A stretch of DNA of 64,000 bases from Sanguinoderma infundibulare (taxonomy: Eukaryota > Basidiomycota > Agaricomycetes > Polyporales > Polyporaceae): contig JAVLRN010000005.1 of the NCBI GenBank assembly GCA_032821775.1, forward strand, positions 1,054,001 to 1,118,000, given 5' to 3'. The number at the start of each line of letters is the position of its first letter. The stretch's first letter is position 1. The position numbers were made by a program, and so were the translations under genes. Positions 12,024 through 24,522 of this stretch are shown here, one piece after another. A model generated the notes under the pieces. It searched no databases. It was not told the origin of the DNA and saw only the letters and a list, made by a program, of their open reading frames with translations.

Positions 12024-15000
12024 ATGGACGTGCCGTTCTCGTCCTCGGGCGCGATGAGCAGGGCCCATTACGCCCTCGTGCGCAAGATCGAAACTGCAAC
12101 CCCGCAGGCCGCCGACCAAATACTCCTCGCGGAAGTCCATGCCATCCGGCACCAGTTGACTCGTTCGACGTTGACTCTGGTCAGTCCGAGGGAGGCGTAG
12201 CTACCTGACGGCGCTGCAGACTCATTGTTGTTGTAGAAGCAATGCAAGGAATGTCTCGTGTTGTTGCTCTACTGCTCTATGGCTGTGAACCCTGGAGTAC
12301 ATGTCGACCTGCAGTTCGCGCTCCCTCACGCAATCAATCTCGCGGAGGCTGGACAGACAATACAGGTCAAGCGGACAGGTATGCCCCGTCGCGCTGATAT
12401 ATGGGGGAAGCTACAATGCCCGGGCAGGGTACCTGTTCTGCGCTGAAGTCATGTCGCCGGAACATGAGCTGCAGCTCATGCTAGTCAACTCCATTCGCAA
12501 GGTAAGCCTCAACATTTCACCTATGTTCATGTGCGTAACAATCTTCAGGATCTAGAAAGCTCTGCGGTTCCCCGGATATGCCTCGCCCTCGATACCTTGG
12601 TACATTCCCCGTCTAGGGACGTCATACCCGCCATACAGACGCGTCTTCACGACCTGCTATCCCACAATTCGTCAGTACGCTCGTCCTCTACGCTGCATTT
12701 GTGTCAACCAATTGAACGTCTCGGTTCCGCAGGCCAGACGTAAAACGACGCGCTCTTCTCGCTTTCAACAAGTTGGCAGAACGCGACGAGGACATCCTTC
12801 GCGACATCGTGAGCAAGGCGCGGAAACGTCTCGCTGACTCAGATCCCATGGTAGTCGCTGCTGCGCTCACTCTGGCAGAATCTTTATTGAAGGTGAGAGC
12901 ATCAAAGGCAATCCACAACGCGAGCGAGGCTATGAACGAATGAGACCTGCAGGGTAAACACCTTCCGGAAGACAAGTATCATTCTGTTGTATCAGGCATT
13001 ATGGATGGCGCTTGGTCCAAACGGCCCGAGCCTTCGGAGAGCAGACTACTCTTGAGAGCCATTGAGGTCGTTACACAGCTCGGGTTGGTTTGGTTTATGA
13101 TCAGACACTTTCGTCCAAGGTTCTGAACATCCTGTCAGGCCCTCTCAACATGACTTGAAGGTCATCGCGGATGTTGTCCGTTATTGCGCGCACCGTGGCC
13201 CCGCCGCTTATGGTAAGGATAATACGCCTCATGCTGCTTGACCTTGCGCTAAATGCACTTGCTCGCAGTGATCATCCAGCAATGCTTCCGTGCTGTCTCG
13301 GTATCCGCCACCGACTTGCTGGTTGAGGTGCAAACCAGTTCTGGAGTGTCTTTCATCAAAGAGATTAAGCATCTTCTCACCGTCCAAGACCCCAACGCCC
13401 TCTACGTTTTCATGTGCTGCCTCTCGTCTGTAGACCCTAAGCTTTGGGCTGGGACTGCCCCCGAAATACCCTCAGTCTTGGAAGAGTGGGAAGTCGAACG
13501 CGTCATGAAGGCGCTCGACTCCGAGGACAAGTTGATTCGTAAACAGGTCAAGATCAACATTTATAATGCTTGTTATAATGCCTTTGCAATTGGCTAACGA
13601 CTGCAACAGACCCTTCGGATATTATGGTCGGTTGACCAGAGTATCGTGGAGTCCTACTATGCCAGGGCACTTCAAGGCGACCTGCCATCCGCATCGATTC
13701 ATGGTAGTGAAGACAATCTTCCACGGCTCCTCGAAACCCTGGACATCATTTGTGGCAATGATGGCGAGACGTACGCACTCCAGCTCAAGAACGTTCTGAC
13801 AGCCGTCGAGGGCGACGGTCTCCTGAACAAGAGACCAGTCCTCCAAGAAGCTGTGGAGGGAATGCTGACGCGTATACACGCCGGTGAGTCGAACACCTTG
13901 CTTTCCCTAAAGTGGCGTGTACTGAATGGACCCGTCAATAAGCGGATAGTGCGTGGCGCAGCGCATGCATCGGTGTCCTGTTCAGCTCTGTCGCCGACAA
14001 GGACATCGAAGTCGGACCCACGTTAATGGTCATCCTGACCGCCCTGTTCTGCGAGTACATGGAACTCTCGCCAATGTCTCCGATCGAACTGCTGCGCGGA
14101 CTCGCTGATCGGGTGAGCTCATATTCCGGTTAGTGTTGCTTCAAATTACGCTTCGAGTGTCCGCCGAATGAGCTGCTTTTCCTAGCCTCCATCCAGGATG
14201 CATGTCTTATAACCATGCTGCGCGTCTCCGCCGCCTCTGACGAGGTGCCTTCAGAGGTCATCCAGACAGTCAAGGACCTCCATACACGCAGCGGCAGGCA
14301 TCTCAGACGAGTATGTTGCATTTCGCCTTCGCTGTATGTTGCCAACATATGCTTATTACGCCTTTGAATAAAGCGTTGCGATCAATTCACAACTTTGTCG
14401 CAGTCCAAGGACATGCTCAGGCGTATTATCGCGAGCACGCGCTCGTCTTCGGCAGGTCTATTCCGTCGCAGTCTCCGGCAACGATGTTCTGACCCGACGC
14501 TACAGTTACCGGACTTCGTCGTCGCTCTGGAGAAGCATGAAGCGGACCAACAAAGAGCGCCTTCTCGCTCGCCCTCGCTGATTCCCAGGTCTCCGCCCTT
14601 GAAGCCTCATACGCCAGAGCCTTCATCTTCGTCTCGAGCCTCACCCGTCCCAAGCAAACTCCGCTATGCTGCGTATGAAGCCCCCAGGGTCACTCCGAAG
14701 CTCCGGAGGAGGAGCAGCGACAGCTCGCGGCACTCGGATGATGGTAATTCCCATGCCGGGCTGGGAAGGACGTCTTTTCAGGACCCGATGGCGATGGCGG
14801 TAACGCCTGGCGAGCTGAGCCTCGTCGCGCAGACGTCCGACCTGCGCTCCATACCAAGCGTAAGTTGTTGGTCCTCGTCCATGCCCGAGAATCGTGCCGA
14901 CGCGTTATTGCAGAGTTCTCCGCGGCAGACAAAGCCGTCTCCTCTGCCAGTGGTACAGATACTGGACGAGGAGCCTCGGGTCGGAATGGGGGTAAGTGTG

Positions 15001-15504
15001 GACATGCAATTGACGGCGCCTGTGCGTACTGAGAAACATCCCAGTCAGCCGCCGCAGATCTCATCGCGCTGGATTCGCCCTTCATGTCAGAGCCAGCGGC
15101 ACCATCGCTCGCGAGCACCGTGAGCAGTATCGTGGAGCAAGACTTCGAGACGACGTGGAACTCTTTAGAGTCCGGCGCTGCACGTGGCTGGTGCGAAGCT
15201 TCAATCGACATTGTCCTGCGACGGCTCCAAGGACTGCAACGGCGATTGAAAGTCACAGAACGGGACCGTCCTCCCTTTCAAGGTAAATCTCAAGGGAGCT
15301 TGAGGGGATCTTCTGTTGTATCTCTGACGCTTGGATCTTGCAGGGGACCTCAAGATCGTTATTAGCCCAGAACCTGCGGATCCTTCATCAAAAACTGGGC
15401 TTGCAACGATACGCTTGAAGGAGAGCGACGACGACAGCTGCCTCTGGTGGCTTCGCTGTGAGGACGACCAGCTGCGAAATATCGTGAAGGCCACCCTCAG
15501 ATGA
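12024..15504 (+). CDS. AP-4 epsilon-like large adaptin subunit
   Basis: Large subunit of a heterotetrameric coat adaptor. The start at 12024 gives MDVPFSSSGAMSRAHYALVR. The adaptin N-terminal helical repeat runs through about ten exons: CKECLVLLLYCSMAV, VKRTGYLFCAEVMSPEHELQ, LMLVNSIRKDLESSAVPRIC, DVKRRALLAFNKLAERDEDI and CGNDGETYALQLKNVL. KRTGYL followed by NSIRKDL resembles AP-4 epsilon more than AP-1 gamma or AP-2 alpha, which read KRIGYL or KQIGYL there. A long Ser/Pro-rich hinge (about 14400-15000) leads to a folded C-terminal end with ATIRLKESDDDSCLWWLRCE. AP-4 mediates trans-Golgi export in animals and plants and is missing from the model yeasts. Gamma-like or novel adaptin is the alternative. 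It converges on CCT4 with 93 bp between stops. Confidence 0.75.
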
Positions 15505-15597
15505 GCCTCGATCCTGGTCTGGTATTTGGCAGCATTAGAAAACCCCAAGAAGTAGCGCGATATAACTGTACACTTGATTTAGAACTACTACAGCCAT

Positions 15598-17612
15598 CTA
15601 TCGTGTCTGGACATAGTCATCGATCTTGAGCAGCAGGCACACCGTCTCCGTCGAGAGCTCAATAGCGCTCGTCGACACCAGCAGCGGCTGCACCACGTCC
15701 TCCTCGAGGATGTTGGAGATCAAGCCCTTGCGGACGTTGATGCCCGCGTTCCGCTCGCCCAACGCATGTCGGTTTCGGAGCTCGGTGACGATCGCGATCG
15801 GGTTCAAACCCGCATTCTCAGCGAGGGTTGTGGGGATGACCTCGAGCGCGTCGGCGTAGGCCTGGAAGCAGTACGCTTCCATGCCCTTGAGCGAGTGCGC
15901 ATATTGTGAGAGCAGTCGCGAGACGTGGATCTCCGGTGCACCACCGCCAGCGATGAGTGCCCTATACGAGAATAATGAACGGTTGGGATCAGTAATGGAA
16001 AACGGTGAAACTCACCGCTTCTTGACCAGACAGCGGACGACACAGAGCGCGTCGTGCAGACTACGCTCGCACTCCTCCAGAACGAGGCTGTTGCTGCCCA
16101 TCGCGAGCACGCTGACCGTCCGTCCCCTGTTTTTCACGCCGGTGACCCGGACGACCTTTGCGCCCGCGTGGGTCGTCTCCTCGACGAGGTCCGCGTAGCC
16201 GAGCTTGTCCTCGGTGAAGGCATCGATGTCCGCGACGGGCTTGCAGCCGAGGCTCTTGGAGAGGAATTCGATCTCGTCGCGCTCGACGTCCTTGACGACG
16301 AGGATGTTGAGGCGCTTGAGGAAGGTGAGGGAGACGTCGTCGACTGCGTCGCGAAGGATGGACTTTTGGATGAGGAGGACGTTGCAGTTCCCTTTCTTGA
16401 TCTTCTTGCAGATGTTCAGCAGGTACTGGCGGCCCTCCTTGATGACCTTGTCCATCTGCCGGTAGTCGTTGATCACGACCGTGTTGTCCATCTGTGCGGC
16501 GAAGACCACGAGGCTGTGAGACGCGCGAACGATGGAAGAAGAACAGGGCGATGACAATGACTGACGTCGGGTTTGGGCGCACTGAGTTGGAACTGGATGA
16601 GACCGATCTTGGCCTTCTCTATGCGCGTGGGGCCGCCGACGGTGGTGACGACATTTTGGTTGAGGACGACGCCGTCTACGAGCTCGGTGTCCTCGATCGT
16701 ACCGCCGACCTTCTTGACTACTCGGATATCACGGAGGTCGACATTGGAGGAGGTGGGCGTGACAAGGCGGGTCACTGCGGAGACGGCAATGGGGGCAAGG
16801 GTTGAGGAGTATTGAGAAACAATCTGGGCAAGTGCGTTGGTACATGAGCGATATGGAGTTGTTCAGATGACTTACTTTTGAGCTCAGGGAAGTGGTTGCG
16901 GCACGGAGAAGGGCGGTCTTGTCGTCAAGATTGATGGGGGTAGACAGCTCAGTGAGGTATTCTACTGCTTTCGCCGACGCTCTTTGGAAGGACTCGGCGA
17001 TGATGGTTGGGTGAATGCCCTTTTGCAGCATCTTCTCTGCAGCACCAAGTAGACTTCCGGCAAGAACCACGACCGAGGTGGTACCATCACCCGCTTCTAC
17101 GTCTTGTGCAGCGGAAAGATCGACAAGCTGATCTCCTGTAAGGATTCTAAAAGCATAAAAACTTGGAAAACACGCACCATCTTCGCGGCCGGATGCAGGG
17201 CCTGGATACTCTTGAGGATGGTGGCACCATCGTTCGTGATGATAAGCTCGCCCTTGGATGTTTGGATCTATGCGCAGAACGGGGAAAACATATAAATGTG
17301 TCCAGGCAAAACGGAGCCTCGGTACGCACCATCTTGTCCATACCCCTCGGGCCCAAAGATGTCCGCACCGCATCACTGATCGCTATTTACGCGTCTGTTG
17401 AATACCGGGCACGACCAAAGACTGAAGTGCACCCAAGCATACCCTTTGCGGCGACCATGTTAGACAGACGGACTTCCATGGGCTTGCCCTATTGGACACA
17501 TCAGCGACTTGTTCTAAATTAACGCAACGTCAAATCACACCTTGTCATTGAAGGCCTTGTTCGCCCCAGCCGAGGCCGGGACAGCAGGAGCAGGAACGGC
17601 GGCGACGGACAT
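15598..17612 (-). CDS. CCT4: T-complex chaperonin subunit delta (CCT4)
   Basis: One of the eight subunits of the cytosolic group II chaperonin TRiC/CCT, which folds actin, tubulin and WD proteins. It begins [21 protein letters not shown], followed by the equatorial block [17 protein letters not shown] and a short exon. The ATP-site motif [15 protein letters not shown] lies in the next exon. The apical part includes [19 protein letters not shown]. The second equatorial part has [17 protein letters not shown], then [17 protein letters not shown], and ends [11 protein letters not shown], diagnostic for the delta subunit. About seven exons cover the full family length. The start is the first ATG of the conserved exon; 180 bp separate it from divergent UFD1. 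Confidence 0.95.
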
Positions 17613-17792
17613 GGACGATCTGTGGACGGATGGAATGCGCTGAGACTCGCAGACGCGCACGACGCGAAATGTAGACGCCCATGTGTCCGCAGAGGCGCCG
17701 GGGATTACGCGTAGAGTACTACAGCTTCAGCCACCGCGTCTCGGACTGTATACCGCTCCTTGCTTCCCACTGCCATCCTCTTCTCCTGAACC
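17613..17792. promoter_or_regulatory. Shared upstream region of CCT4 and UFD1
   Basis: The 180-bp spacer between divergent start codons of two proteostasis genes (chaperonin and ubiquitin-proteasome segregase). No TATA box or heat-shock element was evident to me; the bidirectional role is inferred from position. Confidence 0.45.
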
Positions 17793-19505
17793 ATGGATAT
17801 GGTATGATTTCACAGTCGTCCTGAAATTGTAGTTTCTCATATACACGCAGTTTGATCAAGATCAATTTGGTGCGGGCGGTCTCTTCGCCCTCGCTCAGTA
17901 TGTTCGCAGCACGGATGTCCGGACGCGAGTCACTAACCTAGCATTCCAGAGGACTAGTCAACAGAAGAGTTCCCCGACCCAATCCTCAGCTGTACGATCA
18001 CTATTTCAGGGCATACAGTGTCGCAATGCTTCCCAGAAGACCTCGAGAGAACGTCAGCTATGGTGGAAAGAGTACGTGCTCCATCATTTGGAATGCCAAT
18101 GGTGCTCTGATTCAATCCCAATCATGTCTAGTCATCATGCCGGCCACCGCGCTTGCCAATCTCACCAACATGGATCTCGAATCCCCCTGGATGTTCAAGC
18201 TCCGTAACCCCACTAATCCTGCAGCCTCCACCCATGCTGGTGTCCTCGAGTTTATTGCCGAAGAGGGATGTGTGCACCTTCCTCAGTGGATGATGAAGAC
18301 CTTGCGCTTGGACGAAGGTGACAAGATCCGTATCACCGGGTGCGAGCTACCCAAGGGCAAGTTGGTCAAGCTCCAGGCTCAGACTGTCGATTTCCTTGAG
18401 ATCTCAGACCCTAAGGCTGTGTACGTCCATGCAGTCCTCGTATCCCCTCGCACGACACTCACTACGCTCTTCCAGTCTCGAGCAAGCTCTCCGTAACTTC
18501 TCTGCGCTGACACAAGGTGACATCATCGAGATCTCCTACAACACAATCGTCTTTGGCCTCCTCGTAATGGAGACCGAACCCGGTGGCGAAGGTATCAGTG
18601 TGCTCGACACGGATCTCGAAGTCGACTTCGCTGCTCCTGTAGGCTATGTCGAACCGGAACGACCCAAGGCGGCCCCACAAGCCACTATGGCCTCCAAGCT
18701 CAACATTGACCTTAGCTCCTCAACCCCTGGCTCCTCACGGCCATCCTCATCCATGGCTGGCGCATTCTCAGGTGCCGCTCCCAAAGGCGCTGCGATTAGC
18801 AAGGGTGGAGACCAATGGGAGAGTTTCAAAGGCAAGGGCGAAACACTACAAGGCCGCAAGACCAAGGGCAAGGGAATTAGTCACCGGAGGGCCGAGGCCG
18901 CTCCAGAGGGTAGCAAGATCTTCCATACCGAGTAAGTGGGCCTCTTGAAGCACTTACCGCAGCATGACATGAGAGCTAACATGACCTTCCGTGCAGCAAA
19001 CAGCGGATTGTCACGAATAGCACTCTGGAGAATGAAGCTTACGTCCCAGGGGCGTTGAACCTGCCCTTTGGCCAGCTTTTCTTCGGCTTCAACATCCAGA
19101 CCTATGTCCCTCCTTCACAGCAGTCGTCCGACTCCGCGCCACAGGTACGCGTCGTCGTACGTCGTAACTTGGTCCCAGTTACTAATTCGCGGACACGCGC
19201 AGCCGACGTCGTTCACCGGAGCCGGCAACACCCTCAACGGTCGCTCGCGGCCCTCATCGTCAGACAAGGGCAAGGACAAGGCGCAGGCCGCTTCCACCAC
19301 CAACTGGGGATCTGGCGGCCAAACGCTTGGCGCGCGTCCCGCTCAACCGGCAGTTCCACAGACCTTCGGCGCGGGAGGCGCATCTGTCCCGGTCGTCCCC
19401 ACTCGCACCCGCTCGCAACAGGAGGTAGAGCGGGAGAGGAGTCCCACTCCCGATTTCGGTGTGGATGAGGACGAGGACGTCGTCTATTACAGCGATGATG
19501 ATTAG
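17793..19505 (+). CDS. UFD1: Ubiquitin fusion degradation protein 1 (CDC48 adaptor)
   Basis: UFD1 pairs with NPL4 to recruit ubiquitylated clients to the CDC48/p97 unfoldase, for example in ERAD. Exon 1 is only nine bases (ATGGATATG at 17793-17801); exon 2 from 17851 reads FDQDQFGAGGLFAL. The conserved UT3 domain follows: HYFRAYSVAMLPRRPRENVSYGGK, then IMPATALANLTNMDLESPWM, HAGVLEFIAEEGCVHLPQWM and GDIIEISYNTIVFGLLVMET. The C-terminal half is low complexity (Ser, Gly, Pro, Ala) with LNLPFGQLFFGFN near 19055, a fungal UFD1 motif. The end is strongly acidic (DEDEDVVYYSDDD). Length and motif order are normal. Confidence 0.95.
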
Positions 19506-19738
19506 TCTCGCTCTCTTCCCCATCTTCTTCCATGTCCTCGTGAGCATGGCGTGGTGGCCCCGGTCGAGCAGCGAGAATACAGTTATGCCCGTGGACTTTG
19601 TATACTTGACAATCACGTGACACGACCTACAGCCTGTACTTGTACGATGATTCTGAAGTCGAAGCACCGCACGCACGCATGCCTGCAGCATTTGTACCAA
19701 CTTATTGCTACTTCATATTGCATCCCAATAGATCGTGG

Positions 19739-19893
19739 CTTGGCCGCAGAAGGGTTGGCAGGGTTTTATACCACGTCTTCGACATGGAAGGAATTCGGTG
19801 GCACAGAAAATATGACGTTCGCGAAAGCGGATGCGCATATCCATCTCAGCTCTACGGCATTTTGAACGACCAATGCTGCACTCACGGTGGAGA
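19739..19893 (-). repeat. Promoter-like element, copy C (inverted, orphan)
   Basis: Read on the minus strand, this matches the element before GMC1 (29095-29265) and GMC2 (32663-32805). Shared landmarks in the same order are: a GTGAGTGCA..CATT start (shared with copy B), ATGCCgTAgAgCT, GAATTCCTT..ATGTCGA, GACGTGGTaTAAAA (TATA-like), CTGCCAAC and GCGGCCAAG. No oxidoreductase gene follows it towards lower coordinates. It could be an orphaned promoter from a duplicated GMC unit, or one member of a dispersed repeat family. Confidence 0.75.
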
Positions 19894-20094
19894 TGAGCTG
19901 CTTTCGGTGGTGGCAACTATAGCGTCCCTGCTGCCGTCATCAAAACGCCAAAACACTATGCACCCAACCGGCGTCACGCGTGAAGGCGTTTGCCACAAGA
20001 CGATGAGATGCGACCAGGATGCTGCGGGACTGCGGGATATGGTGTCCGGCCAGGAGTGGGATGACGCAGGCCGACATCCAAGAATGAATCATAC

Positions 20095-20222
20095 CTACTG
20101 GGTGGAGGCGGGCTGAATGACGAGTAGGATGAAGTGGCTTTGGCCTGACCAAGAAAATGTCTGAAGTTAAGCTGGAGCGCACGAAAAAGGTACACATCAA
20201 TTTGAGATCTACGCTTCAGGCA
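20095..20222 (+). pseudogene. Relic fragment of GCIP-like gene, copy C
   Basis: The plus strand matches about 100 bp of the coding strand of the GCIP-like gene at 28195-28320. The fragment covers the codons for DDEWDELGFGPTKQMSEVE and the following ERTKKACIKLRS. An in-frame TAG replaces the Trp codon after DDE, and single-base gaps shift the frame, so it cannot be translated. It lies on the same side of the promoter-like element and in the same relative orientation as in the other two copies. Confidence 0.75.
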
Positions 20223-20309
20223 AGCAGACTCGTATAATAAATCAGCATCCCTCTCTCACACAAAAAGACCGGTATATCACCACAGGCATGGTCCGGACCG
20301 CGGCGCACC

Positions 20310-22539
20310 CTACAACATGACGACGCCAATGCCTTTTCCAGCAGACGTATCGCTCGTCGCCCGCAGTCCTGCCAGAGGAGCGGTGCGCCAGTTGTAGAGG
20401 TAGAAGTTCAGTATGCCGTCACCCTTGCCGAACTGTCAAACGGTTCAACAGATGCCGCGGTCAGTTCACTCGATCATAAGCGGCGTTGAATAAACCTTCT
20501 TATACGAAAAACGCACCCTGAGGTCCTGCAGGAGCGACACATTATCCATGAGGGTGAGCGCGTTCATAACGTCGAACTTGGCGTGCTCCGCGATGATGAG
20601 CGCGTCCGTGACGAGGTCCTCAAGTCGCCTCTTGAGCCGCCCGGTCGCCTCGGCGCCGTCTTCGAATGCGAGCTCGGTGCCGTAGTAGAACAGGTACGCG
20701 GCGTTGAGCAGGTTGTGGTTCGCACTGCGCATGATCGTCGATGGGAGCGAGTAGAACGAGACGTAGTCCGTGATCTCGTGCGTCTTCGGATTCTGCAAAG
20801 GTCCTGCGTGTCAGCAATACGCCGTGGACTCGATCGGCAATGGGTGGGTAAGCACTCGCCTCGACGACATACGTCCACACAACCTGCCCCTCGCGAGGCG
20901 TCTTCCAACTGTCCGGCCCTCCAGGGCCCTCGCCGCGCCCACTGAGGAATTGGTGTGCGATGTCGGCCTCGTCATACACAGGTGCCATCCCGAAGCGTTT
21001 CATGAACCGCTCGAAGAGGTTTGCCACTTGTGGGACGTCGCGCTCCTCCATCTCTCGCAGGCCCTGCTCAAGGAGGCGCGGCTTCTCTGGGAGCTTGTGG
21101 AGACGCATCATGCGCGCTCGCGTCATCGTCGAGGGAATGCTCGTGAAGTGGACGTCGAGGAGCTTGGGGATGTTGATGCAGCGGTGGTAATATCTGTATT
21201 AGAATCACTCAATGTTGAACGAGTGCTCAACGGTCGAGTAAACGCACTGAGCACTTGATACTGGGGTAGGGATGACGACTCCCGCGGTGTACAGCGCCTG
21301 GAAAACACCCTTGAGGTTGCACTGTCGAGTGACCTCCTTGATGAGCACAGGTGCTAACCGCTTTGAGCGCAGCTTCTTGTGCACGCAAAGGTAGTTCACT
21401 TCGCTCATGTCGATCACGCTGAGAAGATGGCCAAAGCTCAGCTATTCGATCGGACTTCGGGGGGGGAGCAGCTTACGTGGTTCGAACTCGGACGCGTATT
21501 GGAACGGCAGAAATGAAGGCGACGAGCTTCCGACTCGAAGTCACTCGAACACCCACATGCCACTCCTTGAAGTAACCTGGTGGCATCAGTGCCCTAGACG
21601 GATGAAGCATGAGCCTTTGACGACTGCTGAACGACATGAAGTGCTCATACCACGACAAGAACTCCGCTGAATATTGGAAGCGGAACGACTCGTCATCGTC
21701 CTCGACGTAGTTGGCAGATAAAAGCTCGTAAAGCTCTCTCAGCTGCGAAACCGAATGAATCCAAGACGCGACGATAGATGGGGATGTCGACAAACCTCCT
21801 CTGGTTTGCTGATATCAAGGAATGACCAGGTAAACTCCTTCGGTAAAGGATAAGGGTCTTGGCGAACTTCTTCCCGGGGTTTTGAAGGTTCAATGGAGCC
21901 ATCTTCCTCCGGGGGTGCCTCACCTATAAGACGAGCCTTGAGCGATTTCGATGCATGTATGCACCAATCCATGCTCTTACCGAGTTGCGGCACAGGTTGT
22001 GTCGACCAAAACTACACTCCCGTGAATACGACCCAAATCTACTCGGAGCAACGCAACGATAGAACGCGTACCTTGTGGCCCCCAGTGTCCTTCTTGTTCT
22101 TCCCTCCGATGCCCGCCTTGCCCTGCATCACGTCCTGGAGCCTGATGTGCTCCAGCGCCATCCGCACCTTCTCCGCGTCGGCCGTCGCGGCGGCCTCCCC
22201 GCCCTCGGCCTTCACCCGGTCCAGCACGATCTGCACGACATCGTCCGAAATCGCGTCCTTGCCTCCCTTGCCGACGTTCTTCAGCGCGCTCAGCGCCTTC
22301 GCCGCCTTCGACCGCTTCTTCTTTTTCTTTTTGCCCGCCGTGCTTGTCTGCGCCGCGCTGCTCGAGGAACCCTCCCCTACCCCGAGCTCGTTCTCTGCCC
22401 CGTTCGTGTCCGCGTCGGGATCCGAGTCGTCGTCGGAGCCGGAGTGGTCCTCTGCGTCGGGGTGGGCGTTCGCCTCAATCGGCTCGGGGTCCGCCACCTT
22501 CTCCTTGGCTTTCTGTTGCGATGTCGATGGTTCGGACAT
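20310..22539 (-). CDS. NMT1: Glycylpeptide N-tetradecanoyltransferase (N-myristoyltransferase)
   Basis: Transfers myristate from myristoyl-CoA to N-terminal glycines of proteins such as ARF GTPases. The first ~150 residues are acidic and then Lys-rich (run of KKKKKKR), as in NMT regulatory and ribosome-binding tails. The catalytic fold follows: [65 protein letters not shown] (acyl-CoA binding), [28 protein letters not shown] and [14 protein letters not shown]. The chain ends GKGIGVVML; the C-terminal Leu carboxylate acts as the catalytic base in this family, so the intact end matters. Eight or so exons. The ARF-GEF gene later in the window acts on an NMT substrate family. Confidence 0.95.
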
Positions 22540-22846
22540 GGCGGGAGGAGTAAGGGATGGGGTGGAAGAGTTGGAGGGAAGTGGAAGCGGGTTTATTTGG
22601 AACAGGGTTTGTGGCCTGTGGTATATCTCGCGTGTGCAGGGCGCTTCCCGGGATCCTCGGACAATCAGGAGCCCTGAAGTGAGCCTTCTGGGATCTTACA
22701 CGTCTCGCCTGCGTTGAATGGCTACGTCGTTGTGACGGAGACACATGTGGCACGAAAGGTAGACGTGGTGTGTACGTGGATTGATTCCAAAGGCGAAAGC
22801 AAGTCCACTAGGATATCGCAGACTCCAGTCATATGATAGGTATAAG
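22540..22846. other. Short intergenic region NMT1-OGG1
   Basis: 307 bp between the NMT1 start and the OGG1 stop, both on the minus strand. It holds the NMT1 promoter and OGG1 3' UTR; I see no further feature. Confidence 0.5.
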
Positions 22847-24345
22847 TTATCGTGCAGTCGTCCCTCGTCTGCGTCTCTTCACGCGGTCCACCAAACTCAA
22901 ATCACAATCATCGGTATCTTCGGGGACAGTCTTCTCTATGGCAACCTCGAGCTGCGCGAGTGTCTCCTCCATCTCCGCCGCGGTCGGTTTTAAACTAGGT
23001 TTCGATCCTCCCCGTTTCCGTTTTCCAGATGTCGGTGTGGATGTCCCCGGCGGCGTCGCTACTTCAGGACTGTCCTCAGTCGAGGCTGAACGCCGGTCTG
23101 GAGTCAGGCCAGGAGTAGAGGGCGTCGACGGAGAAGCAAGGCCATAGGACGCGAATGACTTCAGGTCGGAGGTGAAGAGCACCTGGATCACGTGTCAGCT
23201 GCGTCCGCATTGCAGTCCGTGAATGACATACGGAATGCGCCCAACCGGCGTAGTCACCCCATACTGTAGTGAGCTTAGAGCTCACTTGTTCGTAGAGCTT
23301 TGGTGACATAGTGCCCGCCTTAGCGGGCCCACGGAAGCCGTAGTATTTCGTTGCTATCTGCTGGACGTGAGTGTCCACCGGTATGACCTCCCTCTGCCAT
23401 GAGTCCAGTCAATACGCTTCAAAGGCGGCAAAAGATAACTTGACGCACCTTATCTAGACTCATGAGCAGGATACAATCAGCAACCTTGCGTCCGACGCCC
23501 ATGAACTTCAACAACTCAATCCGAGCAGCGGTTGTGTCCATGTTCCTCAACGTCATAAGCCACTCTTCTGACGGCTCCAGTGAAGTTTTGGGGCTCCGTT
23601 TGACACTGTGAGCTTGGACTAGCATGGCTGCGGTCTTCTGGATAAAGTCGGCTCGGTAACCAAAGCCAAGGGCTCGGAGGTTTGCAGTAACTTCAGGTGT
23701 TGCGAGCGCGGAGGGTGATGGAAAAGGATGGTACGCCTCCTCCGCCAGATCGGCACCCGCAGGCGGAGGTAAGTGAAGGAGGACGGGGGAATAGGTTCGG
23801 CAGAGTGAATTGACCATTTTCGTAATACGAGAGATGTTATTATTCGAGGAACAGATGAAACTGGAATTTGTTTCAGGGACATTGAATGTGGCAAGGTGCA
23901 AGCGTGCTCACGATATGAGGTTCTCAAACGGATCCTGCCTCAGCATCCTAATCCCTTGAAACCGATCCTGTATTCGGTTGAAGATTGGGTCGGCCGAGCT
24001 CCATTGGCGGTAAAGGCCCACCAAATCGACGTCTAGTTGGAAATAGTCGCGTATCCAAGCAAGCGTTTCGGCTTCTCGTTTCTCCTCGTCCCCAGAAAGC
24101 GAGGAAGGAAAGACAGAGCGGTAGAAGAGCGCGTCTGGACTTTGTCGGAGGCAAACCACGCGGTCGCGCAAGCAGAGTCGATATTCATGGGTTGGAAAAT
24201 TGTGATCCAGGGTGGACTGGCCAGGTACATGGAGAGGGAATACGTTCCAACGGAAAGACTGTCCGCATTTGAGGACGGCCGCGAGGGAAAGCTGGGCGAG
24301 TGGCAGCGGTAGAGCTTGAAAACCGGCTGGTACCGCGGCTGACAT
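22847..24345 (-). CDS. OGG1: 8-oxoguanine DNA glycosylase/AP lyase
   Basis: Base-excision repair enzyme removing 8-oxoG opposite C in nuclear and mitochondrial DNA. The N-terminal OGG domain has LAAVLKCGQSFRWN, a YRLCLRDRVVCL strand pair, DPIFNRIQDRFQGIRMLRQD and PFENLISFICSSNNNI. The HhH-GPD core reads LLKFMGVGRKVADCILLMSL with the catalytic Lys in GRKVADC. It continues VIPVDTHVQQIATKYYG with the catalytic Asp in PVDTH. Exons are joined by short introns near 23390-23450 and 23190-23240. The C-terminal ~100 residues are Ser/Pro-rich with basic clusters (GKRKRGGSK, KRRRRG) that look like nuclear localisation signals. The start is the ATG of MSAAVPAGFQ; the nine bases before it lack an ATG in frame. 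Confidence 0.95.
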
Positions 24346-24522
24346 AACGTCCAAGGTCTAAATTGCGCGACGATGTAAGACTCGTTGGGACAGAAGAGAC
24401 AGAACTTGAAGGCCACTGCGGTCGGCGAGTTGGACAATGGAAACCACCGTGACACTCTGGGCGCCTTTGTGAGGGTGTCGCGCTTGTGTGGGTGTCGCGT
24501 AGCTGGCTCTCCTCCTACCATC
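24346..24522. promoter_or_regulatory. Shared upstream region of OGG1 and the gene at 24523
   Basis: 177-bp spacer between divergent start codons. No clear core-promoter motif was seen; shared use is inferred from the head-to-head layout. Confidence 0.4.

Larger units (their letters stand above)
19506..20309. other. Non-coding region UFD1-NMT1 carrying a displaced cassette
   Basis: 804 bp without a gene. It contains an inverted copy of the promoter-like element found upstream of GMC1 and GMC2 (19739-19893) and a broken piece of the GCIP-like gene (20095-20222). The short open frames here fall over these copies and are not conserved coding sequence. Confidence 0.7.

Noticed and set aside
19640..20116. 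158-codon plus-strand open frame between UFD1 and NMT1
   Set aside because: It runs through the inverted promoter-like element, so it is a chance frame in non-coding repeat sequence.
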